Positions 25,097 through 33,763 are shown, counted from the stretch's first letter. The stretch: 64,000 nucleotides of DNA from CAZPQK01 sp964588695 (GCA_964588695.1 CAZPQK010000009.1:1-64000), one strand, 5' to 3'. Numbers and translations are program-made. Notes: generated from the letters alone by a model not told the origin.

Positions 25097-26541
25097 GTAT
25101 CGACGCGGCGAAACACCCACGCAACCGACTCGCCGCTGCGACGGTGATCAGCGGTAAACACCAATCGATACCGCGGTGCTAAACCTTGGCGCAGTTCCTC
25201 CAACGAGCTCACTTCACCTCCCAACTGCGAGCGGTCGACCGCGATATAGTCGGCCCCCGACGCTTGCGCGGTCTGCAAATTGTCGGTTTCCCACAGTCGG
25301 TCGGGGGAGCGGTTAACCACAATGTCGGCGTCGGTGTAATAACGAAGTTGGGTTTCGTAATGGGTGTAAACAGTCGCACCACTTTTATCCGCGAAGTATT
25401 CGCCTAGCCGAAACCATCCAGGGTGTTCTTGTGGCCCGACAATCTCTGCGGGCGCGGTCAGTGACGCCAGCAGCGTGAGCCCAACCCCTAAACCGACAAT
25501 GCCAGTGCCAAGCCGCGTATTGGTGGTAGTGCGAGACATCGCCGCCGCCCAGCCAACGGTTCCGACTACCAGCAACGGTGGAATCAAGTCGGCAACGTGA
25601 TGGACAAACACCAGACGCTGACGAGTGCTAAGAATGATCGCGGTTGCCGCGTAGACGACGTACGGGAAAAGCTCGGCCCAGGGGAGTTTGACTTTTCGCC
25701 AGCGTGCTAACACGAGGCCCACCGTTCCCACCGCGGCAAACGACATCATTCCCGGCGACTGCCGGAATAGCTCCGAATAGAATGCCATCCACGGTTGGTT
25801 GCGGGGCGTAGTGGCAGAATCAAACCAGCGAAAACGCAGAGTACGAAAGATGTCTCCGTCAATAATACCCGCGGGCCACAGCAACGCTACTACGCCAACG
25901 CCGACAAGACTGGCAACTGCCCAACGCCGCAACGCACCAAGGCCGCGTTGACCAACATCCCAGGCGACCACCCATAGCAGCGCCGGTACCAGGGCCAGCG
26001 CGATTTCACATGTGAGAAACGCGAGCGCCGCCAGTGTTGCCACGATCATCGCCCCGAGCCATCCCGGGGTTCGCACAAATGCGCTGCACGCTAGCAGACA
26101 CGCCATTGCCATTGCCGAATAAACCGGATCCCAGTTGGCCGTGCGACTGATGTAAAGGTGCACGGGCACAAAAGCCAATGTCAGACCACCCAGCGAAGCC
26201 CATACCCAACCCGCGCGCAGACCCGGTACTAAGCGGAGAGCGGCTAGCGTAGTCAATCCGCACGCCAGCGCGCCAAACAGCATGGCAAAAATGCGCGCAC
26301 GAAACAGGCCGTCGCCAAACACGCGATTGTTGGCAATGATGAGGTACGAAACCAAAGGCGGATGGTACCGCCTATCGCTGTATGTGGAATCGTGGTCCCA
26401 GGCGTTAGCGCGCACACCGTCCTGAGCGGCCATTTGGGACACAATAGCGTCGTAGTGGAAAGATTCGCTGGTCACCGGTACCATGCGAACCACCAGTGCG
26501 ACCACCGTTACCGCGAAAGCCAAGGCAATTCCGAGACGCAT
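25093..26541 (-). CDS. GT39-like (ArnT/PMT-type) integral membrane glycosyltransferase
   Basis: 482 aa with about ten to eleven hydrophobic helices through residue 370 and a soluble C-terminal portion. The first periplasmic loop has acidic residues and the HPPL motif (RRYHPPLVSYL) found in ArnT and other polyprenyl-phosphate-sugar glycosyltransferases (PMT_2). It would transfer a sugar from a lipid-linked donor to lipid or protein in the periplasm. The acceptor cannot be read from context. The gene stands alone, divergent from the STAS gene and ending over the arfB stop (4 bp). Confidence 0.65.
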   Translation of the reverse strand: MRLGIALAFAVTVVALVVRMVPVTSESFHYDAIVSQMAAQDGVRANAWDHDSTYSDRRYHPPLVSYLIIANNRVFGDGLFRARIFAMLFGALACGLTTLAALRLVPGLRAGWVWASLGGLTLAFVPVHLYISRTANWDPVYSAMAMACLLACSAFVRTPGWLGAMIVATLAALAFLTCEIALALVPALLWVVAWDVGQRGLGALRRWAVASLVGVGVVALLWPAGIIDGDIFRTLRFRWFDSATTPRNQPWMAFYSELFRQSPGMMSFAAVGTVGLVLARWRKVKLPWAELFPYVVYAATAIILSTRQRLVFVHHVADLIPPLLVVGTVGWAAAMSRTTTNTRLGTGIVGLGVGLTLLASLTAPAEIVGPQEHPGWFRLGEYFADKSGATVYTHYETQLRYYTDADIVVNRSPDRLWETDNLQTAQASGADYIAVDRSQLGGEVSSLEELRQGLAPRYRLVFTADHRRSGESVAWVFRRVDT

Positions 26542-26627
26542 AGGCGCAATTATCGGACATTTTGCCGCGTTTCCTCAATGTGATAGTATCAGCGGGCTGG
26601 CCGGAGCGTTCACTTTTGGGGGAGTTG

Positions 26628-26912
26628 ATGTTTGACATTAACGTAAGCAACGACGGACGGGTTGAGATTCACGGGAACCTTGACTCCAACCACGCGGACC
26701 GTGCGCGTTCGGCGTTCGCACGGCTCAGCGGCACCGTGACGGTGGATTTGTCCGGCATGAACTACATTTCCAGCGCCGGGCTGGGTGTGCTTCTGAGCAC
26801 CCAAAAGCGGCTCCGCCGGTCTGGCGATACGCTGCGTTTGGTGAACCCCAGCGAGCGCGTCCGCGAAACGTTTCGGGTCGTGGGTTTTGACCAAGTGTTT
26901 GATATTGAATAA
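26628..26912 (+). CDS. STAS-domain anti-sigma-factor antagonist
   Basis: 94 aa from the ATG at 26628, GGGGGAG upstream. A single STAS domain like SpoIIAA/RsbV: VDLSGMNYISSAGLGVLLSTQ contains the phosphorylatable Ser pair after the D-L-S strand. In the family it is phosphorylated by an RsbW-type kinase, and the dephosphorylated form frees a sigma factor. A possible promoter (TTTGCC, 17 bp, TAGTAT at 26584) precedes it. It leads into a sigma/anti-sigma cluster; a close paralog is at 46404 next to an RsbW-like kinase. Confidence 0.9.
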   Translation: MFDINVSNDGRVEIHGNLDSNHADRARSAFARLSGTVTVDLSGMNYISSAGLGVLLSTQKRLRRSGDTLRLVNPSERVRETFRVVGFDQVFDIE

Positions 26913-27005
26913 GTTAGCTAAATCGGCGGTTTCCCCAACCGCGGTTCCAACTTCCCCAATCCCCGGATTCCCACCAACTTTTTGGGATATCCCCTGTATT
27001 TGGTA

Positions 27006-27551
27006 ATGAGCGAACGAGACGACAGCGCTCTGGTTCTGGACTGCTTGAACGGCAACAATCGCGCGTTCGAGGAGCTAATTCGCCGCTACGAGGGGGCCAT
27101 TCACAACCTCGCCTTGCGGATGACACGGGACCCCGATGACGCCATGGATGTGTGTCAGACGGTTTTCGCGAAAGCCTACCAGAAACTCAGCTCGTTCCAA
27201 CGCGACCGCCAGTTCTTCAGCTGGATCTACCGCATTGCGGTGAATGAGTCGATTAACTGGACGAAAAAGCGAAAGTTCCATGACGAGTACGAAAGCGGCG
27301 CGGTAGCACTGGACGCGCCTTCACCGGAACAGTCTTTTTCGAAGGATGAAGTCGCCGACGAGGTAGAAGACGCGATCGGCATGCTCAAAACCGACTACAA
27401 GATGGTTATTGTGCTGAAACACTTTCACGATTTTTCATACTCGGAAATGAGCGACGTGCTTGGAATTCCGGAGAAAACTGTTAAATCGCGTTTGTTCTCG
27501 GCGCGCCAACAACTCAAACACATTCTGGAGCGTAAGGGGATAACGCGATGA
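27006..27551 (+). CDS. ECF-type RNA polymerase sigma factor
   Basis: 181 aa from the ATG at 27006. Region 2 (about 20-90) reads AFEELIRRYEGAIHNLALRM ending with the -10 recognition part FFSWIYRIAVNESINW, and region 4 (about 120-175) has YSEMSDVLGIPEKTVKSRLF, the helix-turn-helix for -35 binding. Group IV (RpoE/SigW-like) sigma factor. The ATGA overlap with the next gene couples it to its likely anti-sigma factor. No good ribosome site is visible before the chosen ATG. Confidence 0.93.
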   Translation: MSERDDSALVLDCLNGNNRAFEELIRRYEGAIHNLALRMTRDPDDAMDVCQTVFAKAYQKLSSFQRDRQFFSWIYRIAVNESINWTKKRKFHDEYESGAVALDAPSPEQSFSKDEVADEVEDAIGMLKTDYKMVIVLKHFHDFSYSEMSDVLGIPEKTVKSRLFSARQQLKHILERKGITR

Positions 27552-28201
27552 CCATTACCGAAGAAAGATTTCGCGAGTTGGCCACGGAGGCCATCGACGG
27601 CGTAATTAGTGCTCAAGGCGAAGCCGAACTGAAGCGATACCTGGACGAACATCCGGTATGGAAACAAGAGTTCGAAGGTATGCGCAGTGCGGTAGAATTA
27701 ATTGCAAATGTTCCGGAGCTGCATCCGCCGGTTGGGCTACATTCGCAGATTGTTGGCGCCGTTCCGTTCAAGGAAAAGCGTAGTCTTTTTGCGTGGATCG
27801 ACGATATTCTCCCGATGGCTTGGATGCGTTACGCGTCGCTTACCGCGGTGGGTGTTCTCGCGGGTGCGTTTTTGTTGGGGCCAGTTGTCTCCGACCGGAC
27901 CGAGTCGAATGGCCTGACCGCCACAATAGGTGGCAAGGCGACAGCCAGCGAAACGATTACGCTTGCCGTACCCGACGGTGACGGTTCTATGGTCGTGACC
28001 ACGACCGACACCGGTTTTGACATCGCGGTGAACGTCAATAGCGAAGTTCATACCGAATGGACGCTTACGCGCGACGGCCAGCCGTTGTTGTCGTCGGCGG
28101 GGCAACGCGCTAACGGACACGGAGTGTTCTTGACGCACACGCCGATCACGTTTCGCCTGGTCCAGGACGGCAACGTTGTGATCGAAAAAATCATTCCCTA
28201 A
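27548..28201 (+). CDS. Membrane-bound anti-sigma factor
   Basis: 217 aa. The N-terminal 75 residues form a helical cytoplasmic part typical of anti-sigma domains (ELATEAIDGVISAQGEAELK), but lack the HxxxCxxC zinc motif. One transmembrane helix (about 96-113) is followed by a periplasmic beta-rich domain. It should sequester the sigma factor encoded just upstream, with which it overlaps by 4 bp, at the inner membrane until cleaved. The next gene encodes a PrsW-type protease, the known site-1 protease of anti-sigma factor RsiW in Bacillus. Confidence 0.82.
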   Translation: MTITEERFRELATEAIDGVISAQGEAELKRYLDEHPVWKQEFEGMRSAVELIANVPELHPPVGLHSQIVGAVPFKEKRSLFAWIDDILPMAWMRYASLTAVGVLAGAFLLGPVVSDRTESNGLTATIGGKATASETITLAVPDGDGSMVVTTTDTGFDIAVNVNSEVHTEWTLTRDGQPLLSSAGQRANGHGVFLTHTPITFRLVQDGNVVIEKIIP

Positions 28202-28224
28202 GGCGTGTGAGCGCCACTGGCGCC

Positions 28225-28932
28225 ATGACCATCCTTTCATTTATCGATACGCTCAAACTCGCGACCGGACTTGCTCCGGTCGTGGTGTTTCTATTGGTAC
28301 TGGTGGCAGTGTTCCGTCGCCGTCAACTCGCGCGCCTTGACATCGCTGCAAGCACCCTGTTGGGTGCAATTGCTGCTCTGGTTTCTTTAGCAATCAACAC
28401 AGTATTCATTCGCAGTTTTGATGTTTCGGCCGAAACGATGGCGCGCTACGGTGTGCCGGTTATTGAAGAACTGGTAAAGTGCGGGATTGTGTTAGCACTC
28501 GTGACTACCGGTAAACGTCGTCGCCTGTGGGATGCTGTCGTTATTGGGTTCGGTGTGGGGTGCGGATTTGCCGTTATCGAGAACGCGTTCTATGCCCACC
28601 AGCTAGCCCAGCGAGCCTGGGACATATGGTTGTTTCGGGGCTTTTCTTCGGCGGTGCTTCACGGAGGTATCGCCGCCCTGTTCGGGATCGTGACCTGGGC
28701 GTTTCTGTCGCGCGGCTTTGGTTGGGCTCGTGCCGCGTACCCCGGCCTCCTGTCCGCGATGTCGGTACACGCGTTCTACAACAACTTCGTGGTGTCTCCC
28801 ACAGCATTCACGGTCGCGCTCTACGTATTCCTTCCACTCGTGTTGGTGCTGGTGTTTCGCAAAGCTTCTCATGATGCCAAGCAAGGCGCTAAAGGTCGGC
28901 GACCGAGCGCCGATAAAGATGATTCCTGCTAA
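28225..28932 (+). CDS. PrsW-family intramembrane metalloprotease (copy 1)
   Basis: 235 aa from the ATG at 28225 (an in-frame GTG at 28207 is possible). Multi-spanning membrane protein with the PrsW signatures: EELVK (E81, E82, K85), GFAVIENAFY, LHGGIAALFG and HAFYNNFV, which supply the Glu and His residues of the metal site. In Bacillus PrsW starts the regulated proteolysis of an anti-sigma factor; here it directly follows such a gene, so it is the likely protease for it. C-terminus is basic and cytoplasmic. Confidence 0.88.
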   Translation: MTILSFIDTLKLATGLAPVVVFLLVLVAVFRRRQLARLDIAASTLLGAIAALVSLAINTVFIRSFDVSAETMARYGVPVIEELVKCGIVLALVTTGKRRRLWDAVVIGFGVGCGFAVIENAFYAHQLAQRAWDIWLFRGFSSAVLHGGIAALFGIVTWAFLSRGFGWARAAYPGLLSAMSVHAFYNNFVVSPTAFTVALYVFLPLVLVLVFRKASHDAKQGAKGRRPSADKDDSC

Positions 28933-28999
28933 AAATTCCTAAACTCGAGCCACGTTTGTGCCGTTAACGGAAGGTACCCAAGCAAGCACGAGGGCGGGG

Positions 29000-29944
29000 A
29001 TGCACGGACAAGTTATAGCTCACTACGAGGTTCTCGACACGATTGGCCGCGGCGCTATGGGCGTCGTCTACAAGGCCCGCGACCAACGGCTCAATCGAGT
29101 TGTGGCGCTTAAGTGTCTGCCGTCGCGTGGCGGTGACGGCGTATCCGATAAGGTTCAGTTTAAGATCGAGGCGCGTGCTGCCGCATCGTTAGATCATCCC
29201 AACATTTGCCGGATCTACGACATTTCGGAAGCCGATGGACTTACCTATATCGCCATGGCGTTCGCCAAGGGTAAGTTGCTCACCGAGCGGATTCAGCGTG
29301 GACATCTCACTATACCCGACGCCATAAGCATCGCGATGCAGCTGGCCCAGGCGCTGGCGTCGGCGCACGAACGGGGCGTTACCCACTTTGATCTGAAACC
29401 CGACAACGTGGTTATCGAACTTGACGGAACTCCAACGTTATTGGACTTCGGGCTTGCTACTCTGGCTGGACATCACGCGGTATTTGCTGGTCAGATGACC
29501 GGGACACCGGCGTACATGGCACCCGAACAAATGACCCTGGCCGAATGCGATCATCGTGCCGACTTGTGGGCACTAGGTGTCATCATGTACGAGATGTTAA
29601 CCGGCGAGCGCCCGTTTCCTGGTGACAACGCCGATGCGCTGTTCTATGGCGTTCAGAATCTGGAAGCGCCTCCGCTGGTAGCGTTGCGGCCAAACGTTCC
29701 TTCCGGCGTTGTTGGGGTTGTCGAAAGACTCCTACAGAAAGATCCCAACCAGCGGTACCAGAGTGCTCAGCAGGTTGTAGATGTTCTCAAACCGCTATTC
29801 GCAGAATCCACGCACAATCCGTTCAACGTTGTTACGCCGGCCGAAGCGCCCGCGCCAACCCGTCGAAGCTTGGGCGCGTGGCCCTGGGCGATATCGGGCG
29901 CCGTCGTACTACTTACAATCTTCAGTCTGATCGCGTTTCGCTAG
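29000..29944 (+). CDS. Membrane-anchored Ser/Thr protein kinase (non-RD type)
   Basis: 314 aa from the ATG at 29000, which has GAGG 6 nt upstream; a GTG at 28958 is also open. Hanks-type kinase: glycine loop IGRGAMGVVYKARD, VALK lysine, helix-C Glu in KIEARAA, catalytic loop HFDLKPDN, DFGLA, MAPEQ. The loop has HFD instead of HRD, so it lacks the Arg that reads activation-loop phosphorylation (non-RD kinase). After residue about 265 there is a linker and a C-terminal transmembrane helix (about 292-312) with almost no extracellular part. Last gene of the sigma cluster; it may phosphorylate the STAS protein or the anti-sigma factor. Confidence 0.88.
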   Translation: MHGQVIAHYEVLDTIGRGAMGVVYKARDQRLNRVVALKCLPSRGGDGVSDKVQFKIEARAAASLDHPNICRIYDISEADGLTYIAMAFAKGKLLTERIQRGHLTIPDAISIAMQLAQALASAHERGVTHFDLKPDNVVIELDGTPTLLDFGLATLAGHHAVFAGQMTGTPAYMAPEQMTLAECDHRADLWALGVIMYEMLTGERPFPGDNADALFYGVQNLEAPPLVALRPNVPSGVVGVVERLLQKDPNQRYQSAQQVVDVLKPLFAESTHNPFNVVTPAEAPAPTRRSLGAWPWAISGAVVLLTIFSLIAFR

Positions 29945-29945
29945 C

Positions 29946-31343
29946 CTACTTTGCCAGTACAATCTTTCGCGTATCTGCCAACTCGCCATTAACTCGTAGC
30001 GCCACCAGGTAAACTCCGGTTGCAGCATCTGAACCCAGCAAGGTGCGTCCGTCCCATGCTGTGGAGTGTGTTCCTGCGGGCGCGAACGAGTCGATCAGTG
30101 TGGCTACCGTGCGACCAAGTACATCGTGAACCGTTATTTGAACCAGTGAAGCGTCGCCTAACTGGTAGGGAATCGTGGTCGCGGGATTAAACGGGTTGGG
30201 ATAGTTCAAGCCCAGGCGCGCGGCCGCAGCGACCGGATCGGTGGCGGTAATAGCGGCGGGTTGGATCGCAATGTCAACCGGGGGCAACCCGGTGTTGATC
30301 GGCCCGGTGGTTATCTCCGAACCGGTTGAGTAGTCAAAGCAACGAATCCCGGGCGCGGTCGCGCTACGATCGGCCAGCAGGACTTCGTCGCCGATCGGCG
30401 ACAGCTCGATGTCGTTTAGCACATAGCCGCCGGGAGCAAACACGGTCCCAATTTTTGCGCCGGTCGTAGGGTTAAAACGAATCAACTCGGTAGAAAAACC
30501 CGGCGTGCTGATAATTGCGTAGGCGTTCATTGTCGATTTTATCTCTACGTCGACAACGTCGCCCCCGGCGACCGCTTCGGTTAGCACAAAGCCAGTTGAT
30601 GAACTCGACACGGGGTCGATGAACTCGACGCCGCCGTCCGCGGCAACAAAGTTTCCAACGGTCGAAACAAACAAATTGTCCATGAACAGCTTTATTTCGG
30701 TGAACGGGTTGGTTCCAGTCAACGTAATGGGCTGAACGCCAGCCGTTACCGGGTCGGTGTCGACGATTGCGTCGGTCGCGACATCGATCACAACCAGATA
30801 GCTGGTGCCTGTGGGTTGATAGAAGTTGTTGCGATCAAGGCGCTGCACGGTGACATACGCGAGCCCGTCATGAACCAGGATCTGGTCCATCTCGCAAAGC
30901 CCATCGACATCGGCATAGCTGGAAAGGTCAATGCTTCCGGTAAACGAGCCGTCACTGGGATCGACTATCCACAAGATGTTGGAGTCGTAGCGGGTGACGT
31001 AGGCCTTGCTGGCTGACACAAAACCAATGTCGTGGGGATTTGATCCGTTGCCCACAGAAAACTGAAGGGCAGTGGCGAAGTTATTGTCTGGGTCCAGCAC
31101 TTGTACGTTGTCCGCGCCGACGCGGTTGACCACGTAGAAGTACCCATTAAAATAACGGGCGGTAGCGTCGCTGAACACCGACTCTACGTTAAGGGTTGCG
31201 GACTTGCTGCTTGCTATGTCCAGTACGGTGGTAGATCCGGAGCTGAAGTCGCTGGTGACGACCAGGGCGTTGACTTGAGCTCGGGTGGGTGAGCTGGTCA
31301 CGCACAGCGCGAGCATCACTACGAAACAGGTAAAGAATTTCAT
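29946..31343 (-). CDS. Secreted propeller-like protein with FlgD-like sorting tail
   Basis: 465 aa. Signal peptide about 1-22. Residues about 25-370 have blade-like repeats (YVTRYDSNILWIVDPSDG; LIRFNPTTGAKIG; VLLADRSAT) suggesting a beta-propeller of the YVTN/SMP-30 kind. The end has NPFNPATT and a FlgD-like sandwich ending RKIVLAK, the export/sorting tail seen in three other genes here. Ligand unknown. It lies 8 bp downstream of the BtuB-like receptor gene on the same strand, so it should be co-transcribed under the cobalamin riboswitch; a surface cobamide-binding partner (as BtuG is for BtuB in Bacteroides, also a propeller) is an attractive inference. Confidence 0.72.
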   Translation of the reverse strand: MKFFTCFVVMLALCVTSSPTRAQVNALVVTSDFSSGSTTVLDIASSKSATLNVESVFSDATARYFNGYFYVVNRVGADNVQVLDPDNNFATALQFSVGNGSNPHDIGFVSASKAYVTRYDSNILWIVDPSDGSFTGSIDLSSYADVDGLCEMDQILVHDGLAYVTVQRLDRNNFYQPTGTSYLVVIDVATDAIVDTDPVTAGVQPITLTGTNPFTEIKLFMDNLFVSTVGNFVAADGGVEFIDPVSSSSTGFVLTEAVAGGDVVDVEIKSTMNAYAIISTPGFSTELIRFNPTTGAKIGTVFAPGGYVLNDIELSPIGDEVLLADRSATAPGIRCFDYSTGSEITTGPINTGLPPVDIAIQPAAITATDPVAAAARLGLNYPNPFNPATTIPYQLGDASLVQITVHDVLGRTVATLIDSFAPAGTHSTAWDGRTLLGSDAATGVYLVALRVNGELADTRKIVLAK

Positions 31344-31351
31344 GCTATCTC

Positions 31352-33391
31352 CTATGGTGAATACCGGAGCGTTGTGTAGAAAGAGCGTCCGGGTAGCGGA
31401 AATCCGCTGACGTCGCTGATTTGGTTGTCAGATAAGTTGCGCGCCTCCACCGTCCATAACACGCCGGTGCCGCGTACGCGCCAGGACAGGCTGGCGCCAT
31501 GAATGTGGCGCGCCGAAATTTCATTCAGATTTGCGCGGTCGGTGAAGTTTCTGCCGATGAAATGAAATTCGTAACCCAACTCGAAATCAGAGACCGCAAC
31601 CCCGAAACCTGTAAGGATCTCGTGGTCCGGTCGAGTTGGGAGCTGGTTACCACGGTAGTAAGGGATATCGCTGGTGTCTTCGCTATCCATGCGGGTATAG
31701 CCCAGCTCAAGCCGATATCGCGACCCGACCCACGTGTGGGCGCTAGCTTCAAAGGTCCGAATTGTCGCGGCGCTCAAGTTTGTGGGTTTCACTGTGTATT
31801 GCGAATTGGGTAGAAACAAAATCAGGTCTTCGGCTTCTGTTTCTGCGATCGATGCTTCTGCTTTAGTATCGCGCAACCATCCTAGTCGCCGCCAATTCAC
31901 TTCCAGGCCGACGTCACGATTGACACCGCGTTCAGGCTGAACGCTGGCATTCCCGGTGACGCTGCCGCGTTGCCCGAACAGTTCCATAAACGTTGGCAGG
32001 CGGTGGTACTTGCCGACGTTTCCTTTGACCGCCATCCACGAAAACACCACCGCGCGGAAACCGATGCTGGGTGACCTGGTCTCGGTTCCGACTTTTCCTT
32101 GAGGGGTGGGCGGTAGCCAGGGGAGCGGCGGGTCGTCGTAGAATTCGCTTTCGTGGCGCGCCCATCTTTGCGAAGCAGTAAGCAAAAGCCGTTCGTCCCA
32201 CGGAAACCAGGATACCGTCGCCCCCAACTCTGTGGTGTGGCGGAGTCGGTCGGGGCCAATTGAATTCTGGGGTTCTCTTTCTTCGGGATGGAAACGCTCT
32301 TTGCGCCCGGCAAAATCGCCGGCAACGCTCACCGGGGCCGGAGACAAAAACAATTCGACGCGCGCCGAGCCGCCGTGGCTGGTAATAGTGTTCTCATGCT
32401 CGCTGGGGTACGGCGAAATGTCGCCGTCGTGATCAACGAAGTGTTCGACAGTTTCGCCCAGAAAGCCGTTGGCTTCGGTGATTATCCGCGATGCCCACAG
32501 TCCCGGAGGAAGGACGCGCGCGTAAGTCAGGCGCCGTTGCGTATCCACCGAGGCTGACGTCGACTGATGGTTTCCGATTCCCGCTATGCCTTCGGTGCGA
32601 TCGATGAACAGGTGGCTGGCGTCGAGCGTTCCTCCGTGCGAATCCAGCCGGGCTTTTGCGATCACATGAAACATCTCCGACGCGTTATTGCGCCGCACCG
32701 AGGTTTCATCGTCGGCGGAGTTGTGTGGGGTTCCGTTGTCATCGAGAAAACGAAAGTCGCCGTCGGTTTGGCTTCGGCCAAGGTGAGTGAATGTCGACAG
32801 GACGCCAAACCGACTCCACAGCGAACCCGACTGTTGGTTGAATCCGTGCGAACCAAAAGACTGCGCGGCGGCTCCGCGTACTCGCCGACCATCGGTTTTT
32901 CCCGGCGGCTGGGAAACCAGGTTGACCACGCCGCCAATTGCGCCTGCACCCCATCGCGGCGACGCGTTGCCGCGATAGAGGTCAATATGACGCACGCCGG
33001 TTGTGGGAATTAAAGCCAGATTGGCGCCGCCGCCGTAAGGATCGTTTAGGGGGATACCGTCCCACAGAACATTCACCTGGCTTGCCGAAGACCCGCGTAC
33101 CGAAACAGTTGCGTAACTTCCAAGTCCACCGTACTGCTTGATTCGAACGCCAGAAAGCTTGGTAAGCAAGCTGGCGAGGTCGCTAACGCGGTTGGGGTCG
33201 GCGGCGACGCGGGTGGCGAAGCCGGTTGGACTATCCAGCGGACGACGAGCAACCTGGCTTTTTACAATAATGGAGCGGGTAACCGTAGTGTCAGCTGGCT
33301 CGGCAAGCGATCCGGTGGGCAGCAGGGGATACAGCAGCGCTCCAATTAGCGCGACCATACGTCCAAGAATTCTCGCTCTTCCGGTGGTCAC
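31352..33391 (-). CDS. btuB: TonB-dependent cobalamin receptor, BtuB-like
   Basis: About 679 aa from the GTG at 33391, the first start after the leader terminator; it gives an Arg-containing signal peptide (GRARILGRMVALIGALLYPL). The ATG at 33358 is the alternative. The plug domain covers about 40-160 (LLTKLSGVRIKQYGGLGSYATV split as expected; QVNVLWDGIPLNDPYGG; GGVVNLVS) and a 22-strand-type barrel follows, ending FYTTLRYSP. Imports a substrate over the outer membrane with energy from TonB. The upstream cobalamin riboswitch with its terminator identifies the substrate as a cobamide. Followed by the propeller-like gene at 29946. Confidence 0.9.
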   Translation of the reverse strand: MTTGRARILGRMVALIGALLYPLLPTGSLAEPADTTVTRSIIVKSQVARRPLDSPTGFATRVAADPNRVSDLASLLTKLSGVRIKQYGGLGSYATVSVRGSSASQVNVLWDGIPLNDPYGGGANLALIPTTGVRHIDLYRGNASPRWGAGAIGGVVNLVSQPPGKTDGRRVRGAAAQSFGSHGFNQQSGSLWSRFGVLSTFTHLGRSQTDGDFRFLDDNGTPHNSADDETSVRRNNASEMFHVIAKARLDSHGGTLDASHLFIDRTEGIAGIGNHQSTSASVDTQRRLTYARVLPPGLWASRIITEANGFLGETVEHFVDHDGDISPYPSEHENTITSHGGSARVELFLSPAPVSVAGDFAGRKERFHPEEREPQNSIGPDRLRHTTELGATVSWFPWDERLLLTASQRWARHESEFYDDPPLPWLPPTPQGKVGTETRSPSIGFRAVVFSWMAVKGNVGKYHRLPTFMELFGQRGSVTGNASVQPERGVNRDVGLEVNWRRLGWLRDTKAEASIAETEAEDLILFLPNSQYTVKPTNLSAATIRTFEASAHTWVGSRYRLELGYTRMDSEDTSDIPYYRGNQLPTRPDHEILTGFGVAVSDFELGYEFHFIGRNFTDRANLNEISARHIHGASLSWRVRGTGVLWTVEARNLSDNQISDVSGFPLPGRSFYTTLRYSP

Positions 33392-33420
33392 AAAAAAACC
33401 TCGAAGATATCTCTTCGAGG
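33392..33420 (-). terminator. Riboswitch-controlled intrinsic terminator of the btuB leader
   Basis: On the minus strand CCTCGAAGA-GATA-TCTTCGAGG followed by seven T, perfect 9-bp stem. It lies between the aptamer and the coding region, so it is the expression platform. The T-run directly touches the GTG start at 33391. Confidence 0.88.
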
Positions 33421-33498
33421 CATGGCGACCACGCCCATGGGGCACCATGGGCTTTGGTTCGCGAACTCTCAATCCTCGAAGAGTCGGGAACGCGTTTG

Positions 33499-33650
33499 CC
33501 CAGGTGGGTATCCTGACTTAGGGCTCGAACATCGCGGCAGCCTTCCCGGAATAATCCAGTGGCTGATGCCGCGACTCGCCCAATCACAGTGGCGGGACCG
33601 TGCGGGAATTTCACCCGCTTCCCCTTTATGCATGTGCGCCTGGGGACGCT
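33499..33650 (-). ncRNA. Cobalamin (B12) riboswitch aptamer
   Basis: On the minus strand, in order: GCGGGTGAAATTCCCGCAC (P5/L5 element), GGTCCCGCCACTGTGATT (conserved GCCACTG), and the B12 box AGTCAGGATACCCACCTGG near the 3' end. CCCAGG near the 5' end can pair with CCTGGG after the B12 box to close P1. When cobalamin binds, the downstream terminator at 33392-33420 should form and switch off the receptor operon. Confidence 0.95.
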
Positions 33651-33660
33651 TGTTTCGACA

Positions 33661-33689
33661 AGTATGCCCGGCACGGTTCGCTCTGTCAA
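33661..33689 (-). promoter_or_regulatory. Sigma70-like promoter of the riboswitch-btuB transcript
   Basis: Minus strand: perfect TTGACA (33689-33684), 17-bp spacer, CATACT (33666-33661). Predicted start near 33654, just ahead of the aptamer. Confidence 0.8.
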
Positions 33690-33763
33690 GGCGCCCGGCA
33701 GGGTTGTTTGCCGACGATAGTTGCCGTATAAAGAGAGCTTCCTTAGCAGGTGGTGTCTGTAAG

